Source: Chitinophaga rupis
GTDB lineage: Bacteria > Bacteroidota > Bacteroidia > Chitinophagales > Chitinophagaceae
DNA length: 64,000 bases
NCBI RefSeq assembly: GCF_900109685.1
Contig: NZ_FOBB01000011.1
Location: forward strand, 131,612-195,611
Direction: 5' to 3'
A model generated the notes under the pieces. The model searched no databases and was not told the DNA's origin. It worked only from the letters and a program-made list of their open reading frames with translations. Within the stretch, counting starts at the first letter, position 1. Every line of letters begins with the position of its first letter. The position numbers were made by a program, and so were the translations under genes. This document shows positions 33,350 through 42,982 of the stretch, one piece after another.

Positions 33350-34897
33350 ATGGCAAATCAGGCAGCCTTCCTGGAAGCGATCAAAAACGGCTACACCTTT
33401 AAGGGAGAACATTTTAAACTGGGTTGCGCCATACTGGATGGCGAAGTAGTAGGCGGTGCAGATGTGAACCTTCCACTGAAAACACTGAACAGGCACGGTT
33501 TAATTGCCGGCGCTACCGGTACCGGCAAAACCAAAACCCTGCAGATAATAGCAGAAGGTTTAAGTGATGCCAGCGTGCCCGTGCTGCTGATGGATATAAA
33601 AGGTGACCTGAGCGGCATTGCAGCCGCCGGCGCCGATAATCCTAAAATTGAAGAACGCTATCAAAAAATAGGCGGCCAGTGGTCGCCGGCTGCATACCCT
33701 GCAGAACTACTCAGCCTGAGCCAGGAGAAAGGCGTCCGTTTACGCGCCACCGTTAGTGAGTTTGGTCCCGTATTATTATCCAAAATACTGGAGCTGAATG
33801 ATACGCAGGCAGGCCTGGTAGGCATGATCTTTAAATACTGTGACGACAGCAAAATGCCCCTGCTGGACCTGAAAGATTTCAAAAAGGTACTGCAGTATGT
33901 AGCTGCAGAAGGAAAGGCCGAGCTGGAAAAAGACTACGGAAAAATATCCACCACCTCTACCGGCACCATTTTACGTAAAGTAATTGAGCTGGAACAACAG
34001 GGCGCCGGTTTATTCTTTGGCGAAAAATCTTTTGAGGTGGATGACCTGCTGCGTATCAGCGATGATGGCCGCGGCATGATCTCCATTGTACGCGTATCCG
34101 ATATTCAAGACCGGCCCAAACTCTTCTCCACCTTCATGCTTAGCCTGCTTGCAGAACTCTATGCTACCTTACCGGAAGAAGGTGATATGGATAAACCCAA
34201 GCTGGTAATGTTCATTGATGAAGCGCACCTCATTTTCCAGGAAGCCAGCGACGCGCTGCTGCAGCAGATAGAAACCATTATTAAGCTCATTCGTTCCAAA
34301 GGGGTAGGCATCTTTTTCTGTACGCAAAATCCGATGGATGTACCGCCTTCTGTGCTGGGGCAATTAGGCCTGAAAGTACAGCATGCCCTGCGCGCCTTTA
34401 CCGCCAATGACCGCAAGGCCATTAAACAAACCGCAGAGAACTATCCTTTATCTGACTTTTATAAAACCGATGAGCTGCTTACGCAGATCGGTATTGGTGA
34501 AGCGCTGATCACCTGCCTGAATGAAAAAGGCACCCCTACGCCATTGGCTGCTACTATGCTGATCTCGCCCCGCTCACGGATGGATGTATTAACAGGTACA
34601 GAAATGGACAGCCTTGTAAGCGGCTCTAAGCTGGCTAAAAAATACAACCAGGAAATAGATAACCAGAGCGCTTATGAAATACTAACCGCCAAGCTGGAAG
34701 AAGCAGCAGAAAAAACCGCGGCTGCTCCTGCTCCTAAAGCCGGCCGGCCTAAAGAAGAAAAGAGTGTGCTGGAAAGCGTGCTGGATAGCCCGGTTGCCAG
34801 GCAGGTAGGCCGTACAGCCGCCAGCGTAATTACCCGTAGCCTGTTAGGCGCCCTGGGCTTAGGTGGCAGAAGTAAGAAAAAGGGCAGCTGGTTTTAA
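33350..34897 (+). CDS. HerA-like ATPase, DUF853 family
   Basis: A 515-residue ATPase of the HerA/VirB4-like superfamily. Walker A is GATGTGKTKTLQ (about residue 54), Walker B LVMFIDEAHLIFQE (about residue 284) and a sensor/arginine segment IFFCTQNPMDVPPSVLGQLG. The C-terminal tail is Lys/Gly-rich with a hydrophobic stretch. DUF853 proteins are common and poorly characterised; a DNA-translocase or nuclease-partner role is inferred from the fold. It stands alone. Confidence 0.85.
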   Translation: MANQAAFLEAIKNGYTFKGEHFKLGCAILDGEVVGGADVNLPLKTLNRHGLIAGATGTGKTKTLQIIAEGLSDASVPVLLMDIKGDLSGIAAAGADNPKIEERYQKIGGQWSPAAYPAELLSLSQEKGVRLRATVSEFGPVLLSKILELNDTQAGLVGMIFKYCDDSKMPLLDLKDFKKVLQYVAAEGKAELEKDYGKISTTSTGTILRKVIELEQQGAGLFFGEKSFEVDDLLRISDDGRGMISIVRVSDIQDRPKLFSTFMLSLLAELYATLPEEGDMDKPKLVMFIDEAHLIFQEASDALLQQIETIIKLIRSKGVGIFFCTQNPMDVPPSVLGQLGLKVQHALRAFTANDRKAIKQTAENYPLSDFYKTDELLTQIGIGEALITCLNEKGTPTPLAATMLISPRSRMDVLTGTEMDSLVSGSKLAKKYNQEIDNQSAYEILTAKLEEAAEKTAAAPAPKAGRPKEEKSVLESVLDSPVARQVGRTAASVITRSLLGALGLGGRSKKKGSWF

Positions 34898-35007
34898 GGT
34901 TGCCTGCCTGCTTTACCGGTACTTGTTTTTACAGCCCTGCCTTTATATCTTACGGAGCGAAAGCTGAAAAGCAATTTTGGTAACCATCGCTAAATAATAA
35001 CTACCAT

Positions 35008-36054
35008 ATGGATAGGATCATTCAAACAGGCGTTTGCTCTTATGGCATGTCTGGCACAATATTCCACGTACCGTTTATACACGTACACCCGGGATTTGAA
35101 TTTGCAGCAGTAGTGGAAAGAAGTAAGAATTTAGCCCAGGAAAAATATCCTAACGTAAAAGTATACAGGAGTGTGGAAGATATGATCAAGGATCCTGCAC
35201 TGGATCTGATTGTTGTGAATACACCTAACTATACCCATTACCCATATACCAAAGCTGCGCTGGAAGCAGGAAAGAACGTAATTGTAGAAAAACCTTTTAC
35301 TGTTACTTCTGCAGAAGGACAGGAGCTGATGGAGCTGGCCAAATCCAAAGGATTGTTCCTAAGCGTATTTCATAATCGCCGTTATGATAGCGATTATAAG
35401 ATCATTACTGAAGTAGTGCAATCCGGCGTGTTAGGCGATATACAGGAAGCAGAAATTCATTACGACCGTTTCCGGGAAGAGCTCAGCTATAAAAAACATA
35501 AGGAAACCGCTAACCCCGGTACCGGTGCATTATACGACCTGGGCGCACACATTATAGACCAGGCTTTGTTGTTGTTTGGTATGCCTAAAAGTTTGTGGGC
35601 CGATATACGCATTATCCGCAAAGAATCTGTAGTGGATGATTATTTTGAGCTGGTGTTCTATTATGACAACATGCGCGTAAGGCTGCATACCAGCTACCTG
35701 GTAAGGGAGCCCATGCCCTCCTATCAGTTCCATGGCCGTCTAGGATCTTTCATTAAAACCAAGGCCGATGTGCAGGAAGCGCAGCTGCAAAGAGGTTTGC
35801 TGCCTAACAGCCCGGGCTGGGGCGAAGAAGGGATCCATGAATGGGGCCTGCTGCACACGGAAAAAGACGGGAAAGTTGTAAAACAGTTCCTGCCCTCTCC
35901 TACCGGCAATTACCTGAACTATTACCAGGATGTGTATGATGCACTGGTAAATGGCGGCAAAAACCCGGTTCCTGCGGCTGACGGCTTGCGGATCATAAAA
36001 ATTATTGAAGCGGCGTTCCAGAGCAGTAAAGAAAGAAAAGCAATAGATCTTTAA
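35008..36054 (+). CDS. Gfo/Idh/MocA-family oxidoreductase
   Basis: A 348-residue NAD(P)-dependent oxidoreductase. An N-terminal Rossmann domain (about 1-120) with GVCSYGMSGTIFHVPFI is followed by the family motif NVIVEKPFTVTSAEG and a C-terminal alpha/beta domain holding GTGALYDLGAHIIDQALLLFG, which includes the catalytic His. Substrate is probably a sugar or inositol derivative. No sugar-catabolism neighbour helps narrow it. It converges with recQ; a hairpin lies between. Confidence 0.88.
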   Translation: MDRIIQTGVCSYGMSGTIFHVPFIHVHPGFEFAAVVERSKNLAQEKYPNVKVYRSVEDMIKDPALDLIVVNTPNYTHYPYTKAALEAGKNVIVEKPFTVTSAEGQELMELAKSKGLFLSVFHNRRYDSDYKIITEVVQSGVLGDIQEAEIHYDRFREELSYKKHKETANPGTGALYDLGAHIIDQALLLFGMPKSLWADIRIIRKESVVDDYFELVFYYDNMRVRLHTSYLVREPMPSYQFHGRLGSFIKTKADVQEAQLQRGLLPNSPGWGEEGIHEWGLLHTEKDGKVVKQFLPSPTGNYLNYYQDVYDALVNGGKNPVPAADGLRIIKIIEAAFQSSKERKAIDL

Positions 36055-36057
36055 TAG

Positions 36058-36091
36058 TGTGCTGATGTGCTGGGAGTTTCTCAGCACATCA
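36058..36091. repeat. Word-type hairpin overlapping the recQ stop codon
   Basis: TGATGTGCTG (36063-36072) and CAGCACATCA (36082-36091) are perfect reverse complements with a nine-base loop, and TTTCATTTT follows. The last three bases of the right arm are the recQ stop codon (TGA on the minus strand). This is both a GTGCTGATGTGC-word element and a terminator of the oxidoreductase gene. Confidence 0.9.
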
Positions 36092-37990
36092 TTTCATTTT
36101 CAATATCCCATCTTTGTCGCGGGTCACTTTTTCTTCTGATACCAGGAATTGTAACACATCTAAAATCCGGTCTTCTTCTATGCCGGGCAGCTGTTCCAGC
36201 AACAAAGGCAGGTGCATAGGCAGCTGCAGCTGCTCCATAACCAATGCGGCTATACGCTCAAATTCCGTTTCATTCAGGGGCTTGCGCTTACGGGCGGTGC
36301 AGATATCGCAAATACCACACTCCTTATTTTCTTCTTCCCCAAAATAGGCTACCAACGCTTGTGTACGGCAGGTTTGCCGGTTGCGCACATAGCGGAACAT
36401 GGCGTGCAGCCTTTCTGTATAGGTACGTTTACGTTCTTCTACACGCTCCATATTAATGCGCAGGTACTGCGCCTGCAAACGCTCCTGCAAAAAGCAAAGC
36501 TGCGGCTCATCTTTTTTAGGCCGGTAAAGGATAATACCGCGCTGGTGCAGCTGCTGCAGCTTTTCTGTTACCTGCGCTTCCTGCAGGCGTAAAATGCGGG
36601 CCAGCTGTTTTTCAAATACCCGTACCTCAATATCAAAAATACCTTCGTAGGTGCGCAACAAGGCTTTTATAAGCGGGTCCAGCGCGGGTTGCGTTTCTCC
36701 CACAGCATACAGCGTTTCCCGATCGGTGATGAACATTGCCCGGGAAGGCAGGTACACACTTTCACTCAGCTGCAAAATACCTTCCTGCTCCAGTATGCGC
36801 ATAGCACTGTAGGTAATGGTAATATTTAACTGGAAATGTTTTACAAATTCATTGATGTCAAAATCAAAGTACAGGCCTTCTGCACTGCCCACGGGCACCT
36901 GCAGGTAGTTCATAATACACTGGTAAATGTGTTTTATTTCCGGCAGCGTAGGATATTGTTGTGCAATCCTTTCCTGCAGCTCATCCAGTTCCGGCTCATT
37001 ATATAACAGCACTGCATAGGCTTTCTGCTCATCACGGCCGGCACGGCCAGCTTCCTGGTAATATGCTTCCAGGCTGTCCGGCATATCGTAGTGGATCACC
37101 AGGCGTACATCAGGTTTATCTATACCCATTCCAAAAGCATTGGTGCAAACCATTACACGCACTTCATTTTTGATCCAGGCTTCCTGCCGGGCCGTACGCT
37201 CTTCCGGCGGCAAACCGGCATGATAGTGCGCGGCAGAAATACCCTGTAAGTGCAGCAGGTCTGCCAGCTGGCGGGTTCGCTTACGGTTACGGCAGTACAC
37301 GATGGCGCAGCCGGGCACTTTGTCCAGTATATGTTTCAGCTTGTGCTGCCGGCTTTCTTCTTCTAGCACGCTATAAGAAAGATTAGCCCGCGCAAAGCTT
37401 TTGGTAAATACATTGGGTTGCTGCATCAGCAGCTGATCACAGATATCTGTTTGTACCCTGGGCGTGGCGGAAGCAGTAAGCGCCAGCACCGGTACTTTGG
37501 GGAAATAGCTGCGGATAGTGGCTATCTGTAAATAAGCCGGGCGAAAATCGTATCCCCATTGGGAAATACAATGCGCCTCATCCACTGCCAGCAGGTTCAC
37601 CGGCATACCATCGCAATACTCCAGGAAACGGCGGCCCTGCAGCCTTTCCGGCGATACATACAGGAATTTATATTGCCCGCGCCGCGCATTTTCCAGCACC
37701 TGCTCCACTTCTTTATTGGTAAGTCCTGCATAAATAGCCACCGCTGAAATACCGCGGCGCTGCAGGTTGGCCACCTGGTCGCGCATAAGGGCAATGAGCG
37801 GGGTAATTACCAGGCACACGCCTTCCTGCAACAGGGCCGGCACCTGGAAGCAGATGGATTTACCACCGCCCGTAGGCATTAATGCCAGCGTGTCCTGCCC
37901 GGCTAATATGGATTGAATAATATCTTCCTGTAAAGGACGGAATTGGGCATAACCCCAGTATTGCTGTAATATGGAAGCAGGTGTGCTCAC
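36089..37990 (-). CDS. recQ: ATP-dependent DNA helicase RecQ
   Basis: A 633-residue 3'-5' helicase starting with GTG. Helicase motifs: Walker A LALMPTGGGKSICFQVP (about residue 37), DEAH box LLAVDEAHCISQWGYDFRP, and motif VI QEAGRAGRDEQ. The zinc-binding region has CRTQALVAYFGEE, CGICDIC. The HRDC domain of E. coli RecQ is missing; only a short winged-helix-like C-terminus follows. It acts in recombination and replication-fork repair. It follows copA at 32 bases on the same strand, without obvious functional link. Confidence 0.92.
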   Translation of the reverse strand: MSTPASILQQYWGYAQFRPLQEDIIQSILAGQDTLALMPTGGGKSICFQVPALLQEGVCLVITPLIALMRDQVANLQRRGISAVAIYAGLTNKEVEQVLENARRGQYKFLYVSPERLQGRRFLEYCDGMPVNLLAVDEAHCISQWGYDFRPAYLQIATIRSYFPKVPVLALTASATPRVQTDICDQLLMQQPNVFTKSFARANLSYSVLEEESRQHKLKHILDKVPGCAIVYCRNRKRTRQLADLLHLQGISAAHYHAGLPPEERTARQEAWIKNEVRVMVCTNAFGMGIDKPDVRLVIHYDMPDSLEAYYQEAGRAGRDEQKAYAVLLYNEPELDELQERIAQQYPTLPEIKHIYQCIMNYLQVPVGSAEGLYFDFDINEFVKHFQLNITITYSAMRILEQEGILQLSESVYLPSRAMFITDRETLYAVGETQPALDPLIKALLRTYEGIFDIEVRVFEKQLARILRLQEAQVTEKLQQLHQRGIILYRPKKDEPQLCFLQERLQAQYLRINMERVEERKRTYTERLHAMFRYVRNRQTCRTQALVAYFGEEENKECGICDICTARKRKPLNETEFERIAALVMEQLQLPMHLPLLLEQLPGIEEDRILDVLQFLVSEEKVTRDKDGILKMK

Positions 37991-38022
37991 GGTTGCAAAG
38001 AAAGAGAAAAAAGGGGAATACC

Positions 38023-40125
38023 TTACATGACCCGCTTATACCGCAACCTTACTGAATTTACCGCCAGCACTATATCCGATACGGCCATTACGCCTGCGCC
38101 TACAATAGGGTTCAGGATGCCTAAAGCCGCTACCGGTATGGCCACTATATTATATGCAAAAGCCCAGAAAAGGTTTTGCTTAATGGTAAGATAAGTATGC
38201 CGGCCCAGGCCCAGTGCCAGCGGTAAAGCGGCCAGGCTGTCGTTCAGCAGCACCACGTTAGCGCTTTGCATGGCCACATGCGTAGCATCGCTCAGAGAAA
38301 TGCCAATGGTAGCGCGGGCCAGCGCCGGCGCATCATTAATACCATCGCCCACCATGGCTACAGGCGCGGTTTGCATAAAGGCGTCTATTTTCTGCAGCTT
38401 TTGTTCCGGGGTTTGTTCTGCATACACTTCTTCAATACCCACCTGCTGCGCCAGCTCCTGGCATTTGCGGGTGGTATCGCCGCTTAGCAGCACGGGTTGT
38501 AAACCTGCCTGTTTAAGCGCCTGCACGGCACGGGCGGCATCAGGTCTTAATTCATCGGTAAAATCGATCCAGCCGGCCAGCTGCCCGTTGCGGAGCAGGT
38601 AAATGTTATGACTGTCGTCCTGTGTGGCTTGCTGCGCCATAATAAAAGAGCCCAGCTGCCACTGGTTACCTTCCTTATCCTGCGCCTGCATGCCGCGGCC
38701 CTTATATTCGCGCACCTGCTGCAATTGTACTTCACCCAGGCCCTTCCATTGTGCAGTAACAGAGCGGGCAATGGGATGGGACGAATACTTTTCCAGGCTA
38801 TATACTATTTTCTTAAAATCTTCTTCCTCCATATCAAAAAAACGATAGCTTCTTAACTGCAGCTTGCCGGTAGTAAGGGTGCCGGTTTTATCAAATACCA
38901 CATAACGTATGCTGCGAAAAGCTTCCAGTGTTTGGGCGCCCTTAATGAGTATGCCATTTTTAGCAGCGCGGCCCAGGCCTACCATTACTGCAGCGGGCGT
39001 GGCCAGGCCCATGGCGCAGGGGCACGCTATTACCAGTACGGCTATACTCCGCATCATGGCATTTACAACAGTGGTATAGCCTATCAGCCACCAGCCCAGG
39101 AAAGTGCACAGTGCAATACCTAATACCAGCGGCACAAAGATGGCGCTGATACGGTCTGCCAGCCGTTGCATGGGCGGCTTGGTGCCCTGTGCCTGCTTTA
39201 CCAGCTCAATAATATAAGAGAGTACCGTATCCTTGCCCGTGGCGGTTACAAACATTTTCAGCGTACCATCTTCCAGGATGGTACCGCCAATTACCTTTTC
39301 TTTTTCGTTACGGCTTACCGGCGTGCTTTCCCCGGTGATCATAGATTCATTGATGGTGCCGCCACCCCAGTAGATGGTGCCATCCATGGGGATCTTATCA
39401 CCGCTGTTCACCAGCACCCGGTCGCCAGGGCGCAGGGTTTGATTATCTACTTCGCGGATATGTTCATGCCCGTGACTATCATCTATCAGGCGGGCCATGG
39501 TCACCTGCATTTTTGCCAGGGCGGTAATGGCGGTGGTGGTTTGCTTTACAGATCTTTCTTCCAGCAAATTACCCAGGAATACCAGGGTAATAATGGCGGC
39601 AGCTGTTTCATAGAACATATAATCCGGCCCCAGGTGCTGCAGGGTACCCACAAGGCTGTAGCCATAGGCAGCAGTAGCGCCCAGGGTTATCAGCACATCC
39701 ATATTAGCCATGCCATTGGTAAGGGAGCGCCAGGCGCTGCGGCCAAAATGCAACATGCCTACAAGGTATACGGGGGTGGCCAATACCAGCTGCACCCACG
39801 GGTTATGCAGCCAGGGCCAGCTTACCCACATGTGTAATAATAAAGGGGCGGTGAATACCAGGCAGGTAAAGAATTTGAACCGGAGTGTTTTAAAGAAAGC
39901 GTTCTTAGGGGCCTGCTCATCCGGCATTACTACCTGGTAACCCAGGTCATTAATGCCTTTCAGCACTATTTTGGGATCGCCCTGGCCCGGCATATTAAAG
40001 CTTACATCTTCGGTGGCAAAGCTCACCTGCACATCCTGCATGCCTTTATTTTCAAGGTATTTGGATACTGTTAGCGCACAACTGGTACAATTCATCCCTT
40101 TTACCTTGCAACTGATCGTTTCCAT
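38023..40125 (-). CDS. copA: Copper-translocating P1B-type ATPase
   Basis: A 700-residue integral membrane metal pump. One N-terminal metal-binding domain has KGMNCTSCALTVSKYLENKG (residues 8-27). The transmembrane metal site is VIACPCAMGLATPAAV; the phosphorylation motif is VFDKTGTLTTGK; SSHPIARSV is the nucleotide-binding HP dipeptide; MVGDGINDAPALA is the hinge. CPC and the HMA type fit Cu(I) export from the cytoplasm. The gene is preceded by no visible CueR-like or CsoR-like regulator. Confidence 0.92.
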   Translation of the reverse strand: METISCKVKGMNCTSCALTVSKYLENKGMQDVQVSFATEDVSFNMPGQGDPKIVLKGINDLGYQVVMPDEQAPKNAFFKTLRFKFFTCLVFTAPLLLHMWVSWPWLHNPWVQLVLATPVYLVGMLHFGRSAWRSLTNGMANMDVLITLGATAAYGYSLVGTLQHLGPDYMFYETAAAIITLVFLGNLLEERSVKQTTTAITALAKMQVTMARLIDDSHGHEHIREVDNQTLRPGDRVLVNSGDKIPMDGTIYWGGGTINESMITGESTPVSRNEKEKVIGGTILEDGTLKMFVTATGKDTVLSYIIELVKQAQGTKPPMQRLADRISAIFVPLVLGIALCTFLGWWLIGYTTVVNAMMRSIAVLVIACPCAMGLATPAAVMVGLGRAAKNGILIKGAQTLEAFRSIRYVVFDKTGTLTTGKLQLRSYRFFDMEEEDFKKIVYSLEKYSSHPIARSVTAQWKGLGEVQLQQVREYKGRGMQAQDKEGNQWQLGSFIMAQQATQDDSHNIYLLRNGQLAGWIDFTDELRPDAARAVQALKQAGLQPVLLSGDTTRKCQELAQQVGIEEVYAEQTPEQKLQKIDAFMQTAPVAMVGDGINDAPALARATIGISLSDATHVAMQSANVVLLNDSLAALPLALGLGRHTYLTIKQNLFWAFAYNIVAIPVAALGILNPIVGAGVMAVSDIVLAVNSVRLRYKRVM

Positions 40126-40252
40126 GTTGTTCTGTTAATGGTAAATAAACCGCTCTCAACAAAATTAGAAACTGTGGTGGTTTGGTGGTAAAATATTAAT
40201 GCAACGGAAATGCAAAACTAATGGGCGGATAGAGTTACCTGGCTGATTTGAA

Positions 40253-40284
40253 TATTTGCACATCCGCATATTTACACATTTGCT
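40253..40284. repeat. Degenerate word array, TTTGCACATCCGCATA
   Basis: Several degenerate copies of TTTGCACAT/CATATTTACACATTTGC stand before tsaE. The word is related to those at 12112 and 22063. Only one arm is visible. Confidence 0.6.
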
Positions 40285-40291
40285 AATTTTG
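40284..40291 (+). promoter_or_regulatory. Candidate -7 box (TAATTTTG) directly before tsaE
   Basis: TAATTTTG fits TAnnTTTG and ends three bases before the tsaE ATG (40295). If real, the message would be leaderless or nearly so. Confidence 0.4.
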
Positions 40292-40294
40292 GTT

Positions 40295-40732
40295 ATGGAA
40301 TGGATCTTCACTGAAGCCCAGCTACCGGATACTGCCCGGGATTTTTGGGCGCATTTTAGCAGCCCGCGGGTATTTACCCTGAATGGGCAAATGGGCGCCG
40401 GCAAAACCACTTTTATCAAAGCGCTCTGCGCCGCCAAAGGCGTGGAAGATGCTACGGCCAGTCCTACCTTTGCCATCATTAACCAATATGAATATCATAA
40501 CGGGCAAAACCAGGCGCATACTATTTACCACCTGGACCTGTACCGCCTGCGGGATGAAGATGAAGCCATTGCCGCCGGCATAGAAGATACGCTGTACCAG
40601 CCGGATGCCGTGTGCTTTGTAGAATGGCCCGGCATTGTAACCCGCCTGCTGCCGCCGGATAGCGTGCACCTGCAGCTGGAAGTATTGCCCGATCAGCGCC
40701 GCCGCCTTTCCGTGTTATTAAAAGCGCAATAA
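40295..40732 (+). CDS. tsaE: tRNA threonylcarbamoyladenosine biosynthesis protein TsaE
   Basis: A 145-residue ATPase. The Walker A motif is LNGQMGAGKTTFIKALC (about residue 30), followed by SPTFAIINQYEY and the Walker-B-like YHLDLYRLRDEDEA, then VCFVEWPG, all typical of TsaE. With TsaB and TsaD it makes t6A37 in tRNAs reading ANN codons. The start at 40295 (MEWIFTEAQLPDTA) matches the family; upstream in-frame sequence is repeat. Confidence 0.92.
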   Translation: MEWIFTEAQLPDTARDFWAHFSSPRVFTLNGQMGAGKTTFIKALCAAKGVEDATASPTFAIINQYEYHNGQNQAHTIYHLDLYRLRDEDEAIAAGIEDTLYQPDAVCFVEWPGIVTRLLPPDSVHLQLEVLPDQRRRLSVLLKAQ

Positions 40733-40807
40733 CACTATGAAAGGGCAATCTTTAAATAGCTTATCTTTGAATATCACGTAATTTCACCGAACAATTTTGA
40801 CACGAAT

Positions 40808-42025
40808 ATGGAGCAAAGGCAAAAACCTGTTGTGAGTGCTGGCTTTACTTATTCACCAATGGAGGAAACGCTGGATATCCCGCAGAAAAATTCCCGTTTA
40901 TTCATTGGTATTCCCAAAGAAACATCTTTCCAGGAAAACCGGATTGCCTTAACGCCGGATGCAGTAAGCATCCTGGCCAGCAATGGGCACCATATAGTGG
41001 TGGAACATAAAGCCGGCGACGGATCGCATTACTACGATACCGATTACTCAGAAGCAGGCGCTGAAATTGTGTACGATAAAAAAGAAGTATATAAGGCGGA
41101 GATCATTGTAAAATCTGCGCCGCTGAACGATGAAGAAATTGAGCTGCTGCATCCGCACCAGATCGTAATATCGCCTATACACTTAGCTGCCCTCAAAGCC
41201 CCGCAGGTAGAGAAGATGATGGAGAAACGCATTACCCTGCTTTCTTTTGAGAATCTGAAAGACGATGCAGGCACCTACCCTATTGTGCGGGCCATGAGTG
41301 AAATAGCCGGCGGCGCAGTAATGCTTATAGCCGGCCAGTACCTCAGCAACGGCAATAAAGGCAAAGGTATTTTGCTGGGCGGCGTTACCGGCATTCCCCC
41401 CACCAAAGTAGTGATCATTGGCGCCGGCATTGTGGGCGAATTTGCAGCCCGCACCGCAATGGCGCTGGGCGCCTCCGTAAAAGTATTCGACAATAATATC
41501 TATAAGCTGAAACGCTTGCAGAATAATATAGGCGTCCGGGTATTTACCTCTGTGGTACAACCGAAAGTGCTGGCAGAGCAGCTGCGCAATGCAGATGTAG
41601 CTGTGGGCGCCCTCTCCTCCCAGAGCGGCCGTACCCCCATAGTGGTTTCCGAGGCGATGGTAAGTAATATGAAAGCCGGTTCCGTGATCGTGGATGTAAG
41701 CATAGACCGCGGCGGCTGTTTTGAAACCTCCGAGATCACCAGCCATGAAAACCCAGTGTTTAAGAAGTATGATGTGATCCATTACTGCGTGCCCAACATC
41801 CCCTCCGGGTTTGCCCGCACAGCTTCAGAAGCCATTAGTAATGTGCTGATGCCCTTACTGCTGGAAGCTGCAGACGACGGCGGTTTTGAGAACCTGGTAT
41901 GGATAAAGCGGGGTGTGCGCAATGGTATTTACCTGTACAAAGGCGCGCTTACCAATTATCATCTGAGCGAGAAATTCAAATTAAAATATACGGACCTGGA
42001 GTTGCTGCTGGCCGTGAAAGGGTGA
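40808..42025 (+). CDS. ald: Alanine dehydrogenase
   Basis: A 405-residue NAD-dependent enzyme for L-alanine / pyruvate interconversion. After an N-terminal extension of about 33 residues, the catalytic part starts FIGIPKETSFQENRIALTPD; the substrate Lys and His are in HKAGDGSHYYDTDY and PIHLAALKAP; the Rossmann fold has VVIIGAGIVGEFAARTAMALGA. The late VPNIPSGFARTASEAISNVLMP matches the family. The extension is common in Bacteroidota homologues. A terminator within a word element follows. Confidence 0.9.
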   Translation: MEQRQKPVVSAGFTYSPMEETLDIPQKNSRLFIGIPKETSFQENRIALTPDAVSILASNGHHIVVEHKAGDGSHYYDTDYSEAGAEIVYDKKEVYKAEIIVKSAPLNDEEIELLHPHQIVISPIHLAALKAPQVEKMMEKRITLLSFENLKDDAGTYPIVRAMSEIAGGAVMLIAGQYLSNGNKGKGILLGGVTGIPPTKVVIIGAGIVGEFAARTAMALGASVKVFDNNIYKLKRLQNNIGVRVFTSVVQPKVLAEQLRNADVAVGALSSQSGRTPIVVSEAMVSNMKAGSVIVDVSIDRGGCFETSEITSHENPVFKKYDVIHYCVPNIPSGFARTASEAISNVLMPLLLEAADDGGFENLVWIKRGVRNGIYLYKGALTNYHLSEKFKLKYTDLELLLAVKG

Positions 42026-42160
42026 TGTGAATGTGCTGGTTTTTATTGACGGCCTTATTAAGATTTACTTTGTCATAAATATAGAAGCCCTGACAAATCC
42101 AAACTTGTCAGGGCTTTTTACTTTTTATCAGTATACATTAGCACATCAGCACATTAATTA
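42023..42160. repeat. Word-type inverted repeat bracketing a terminator, GTGCTGATGTGC family
   Basis: The left arm TGATGTGAATGTGCTGG (42023-42039) begins with the ald stop codon. The right arm (42136-42160, CATTAGCACATCAGCACATT...) ends with the uppP stop codon. Between them sits the intrinsic terminator 42085-42120. The arms are imperfect reverse complements. Confidence 0.82.
42085..42120. terminator. Intrinsic terminator between ald and uppP
   Basis: A 12-bp perfect stem AAGCCCTGACAA/TTGTCAGGGCTT with an eight-base loop, followed by TTTACTTTTT. It serves ald and, having an A-containing left flank, possibly uppP on the other strand. Confidence 0.88.
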
Positions 42161-42958
42161 CACCGTTAGCTTATACCCCATTGCGATGGCTATCAGGATG
42201 GCAATGCCTACCAGGATACGGTAGTACCCCCACATTTTAAACCCGTATTTCTTCAGGGAATCAATAAAGAATTTAATAGCCAGCATAGCTACCACGAACG
42301 CTACTACGTTGCCGATGAGCAGCAGCTTCAGGTTTTCCGGGTGCTCCATGATCAGCTCCCGGCCTTTCAGCAGCTTATACCCGGTAGCAGCAGCCATCGT
42401 AGGCACTGCTAAAAAGAAAGAAAATTCAGCAGCTACATTGCGGGTAAGCTTTTGCTGCATACCGCCAATAATGGTGGCTGCGCTGCGGCTTACGCCCGGT
42501 ATCATAGCTATACATTGCCAGAAACCGATACGCAGGGCCTTAAAAATATTCATCTTGTCGTCAGAATCTATCTCCGGATGCAGGAACCAGTTATCTACAA
42601 ACAATAGCACCACACCACCCAGCAGCAGGGTAATACCTACTACCAGCGGGCTTTCCAGCAGGGCGTCTATTTTATCGCTGAACAGGTAACCTATGATCAG
42701 GGCCGGTATTACGGCTATGATCAGCTTCACATAAAAGTTCAGGCGGTTCTTGTCAAACACCAGGAACTTTTTCCAGTACAGCACCACTACGGCTAATATA
42801 GCGCCCAGTTGAATGCATACCTCAAACAGCTTGGTAAATTCGTCTTTGTTAATCCCCAGCAGTGCGCTGGTAATGATCATGTGGCCGGTAGAGGAAACCG
42901 GTAAAAACTCCGTTAATCCCTCTACGATGGCTATAATAATAGCTTGTAATGTGGTCAT
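42158..42958 (-). CDS. uppP: Undecaprenyl-diphosphatase
   Basis: A 266-residue membrane enzyme recycling the lipid carrier of peptidoglycan synthesis (BacA family). The catalytic motifs are EGLTEFLPVSSTGHMII (about residue 13) and IPGVSRSAATIIGGM (about residue 155), with about eight helices. It is downstream of ftsX and the DUF3098 gene, a conserved Bacteroidota arrangement linking division and wall synthesis. Confidence 0.94.
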   Translation of the reverse strand: MTTLQAIIIAIVEGLTEFLPVSSTGHMIITSALLGINKDEFTKLFEVCIQLGAILAVVVLYWKKFLVFDKNRLNFYVKLIIAVIPALIIGYLFSDKIDALLESPLVVGITLLLGGVVLLFVDNWFLHPEIDSDDKMNIFKALRIGFWQCIAMIPGVSRSAATIIGGMQQKLTRNVAAEFSFFLAVPTMAAATGYKLLKGRELIMEHPENLKLLLIGNVVAFVVAMLAIKFFIDSLKKYGFKMWGYYRILVGIAILIAIAMGYKLTV

Positions 42959-42982
42959 TCTCGATAGCTGGTAGGTCTACAA

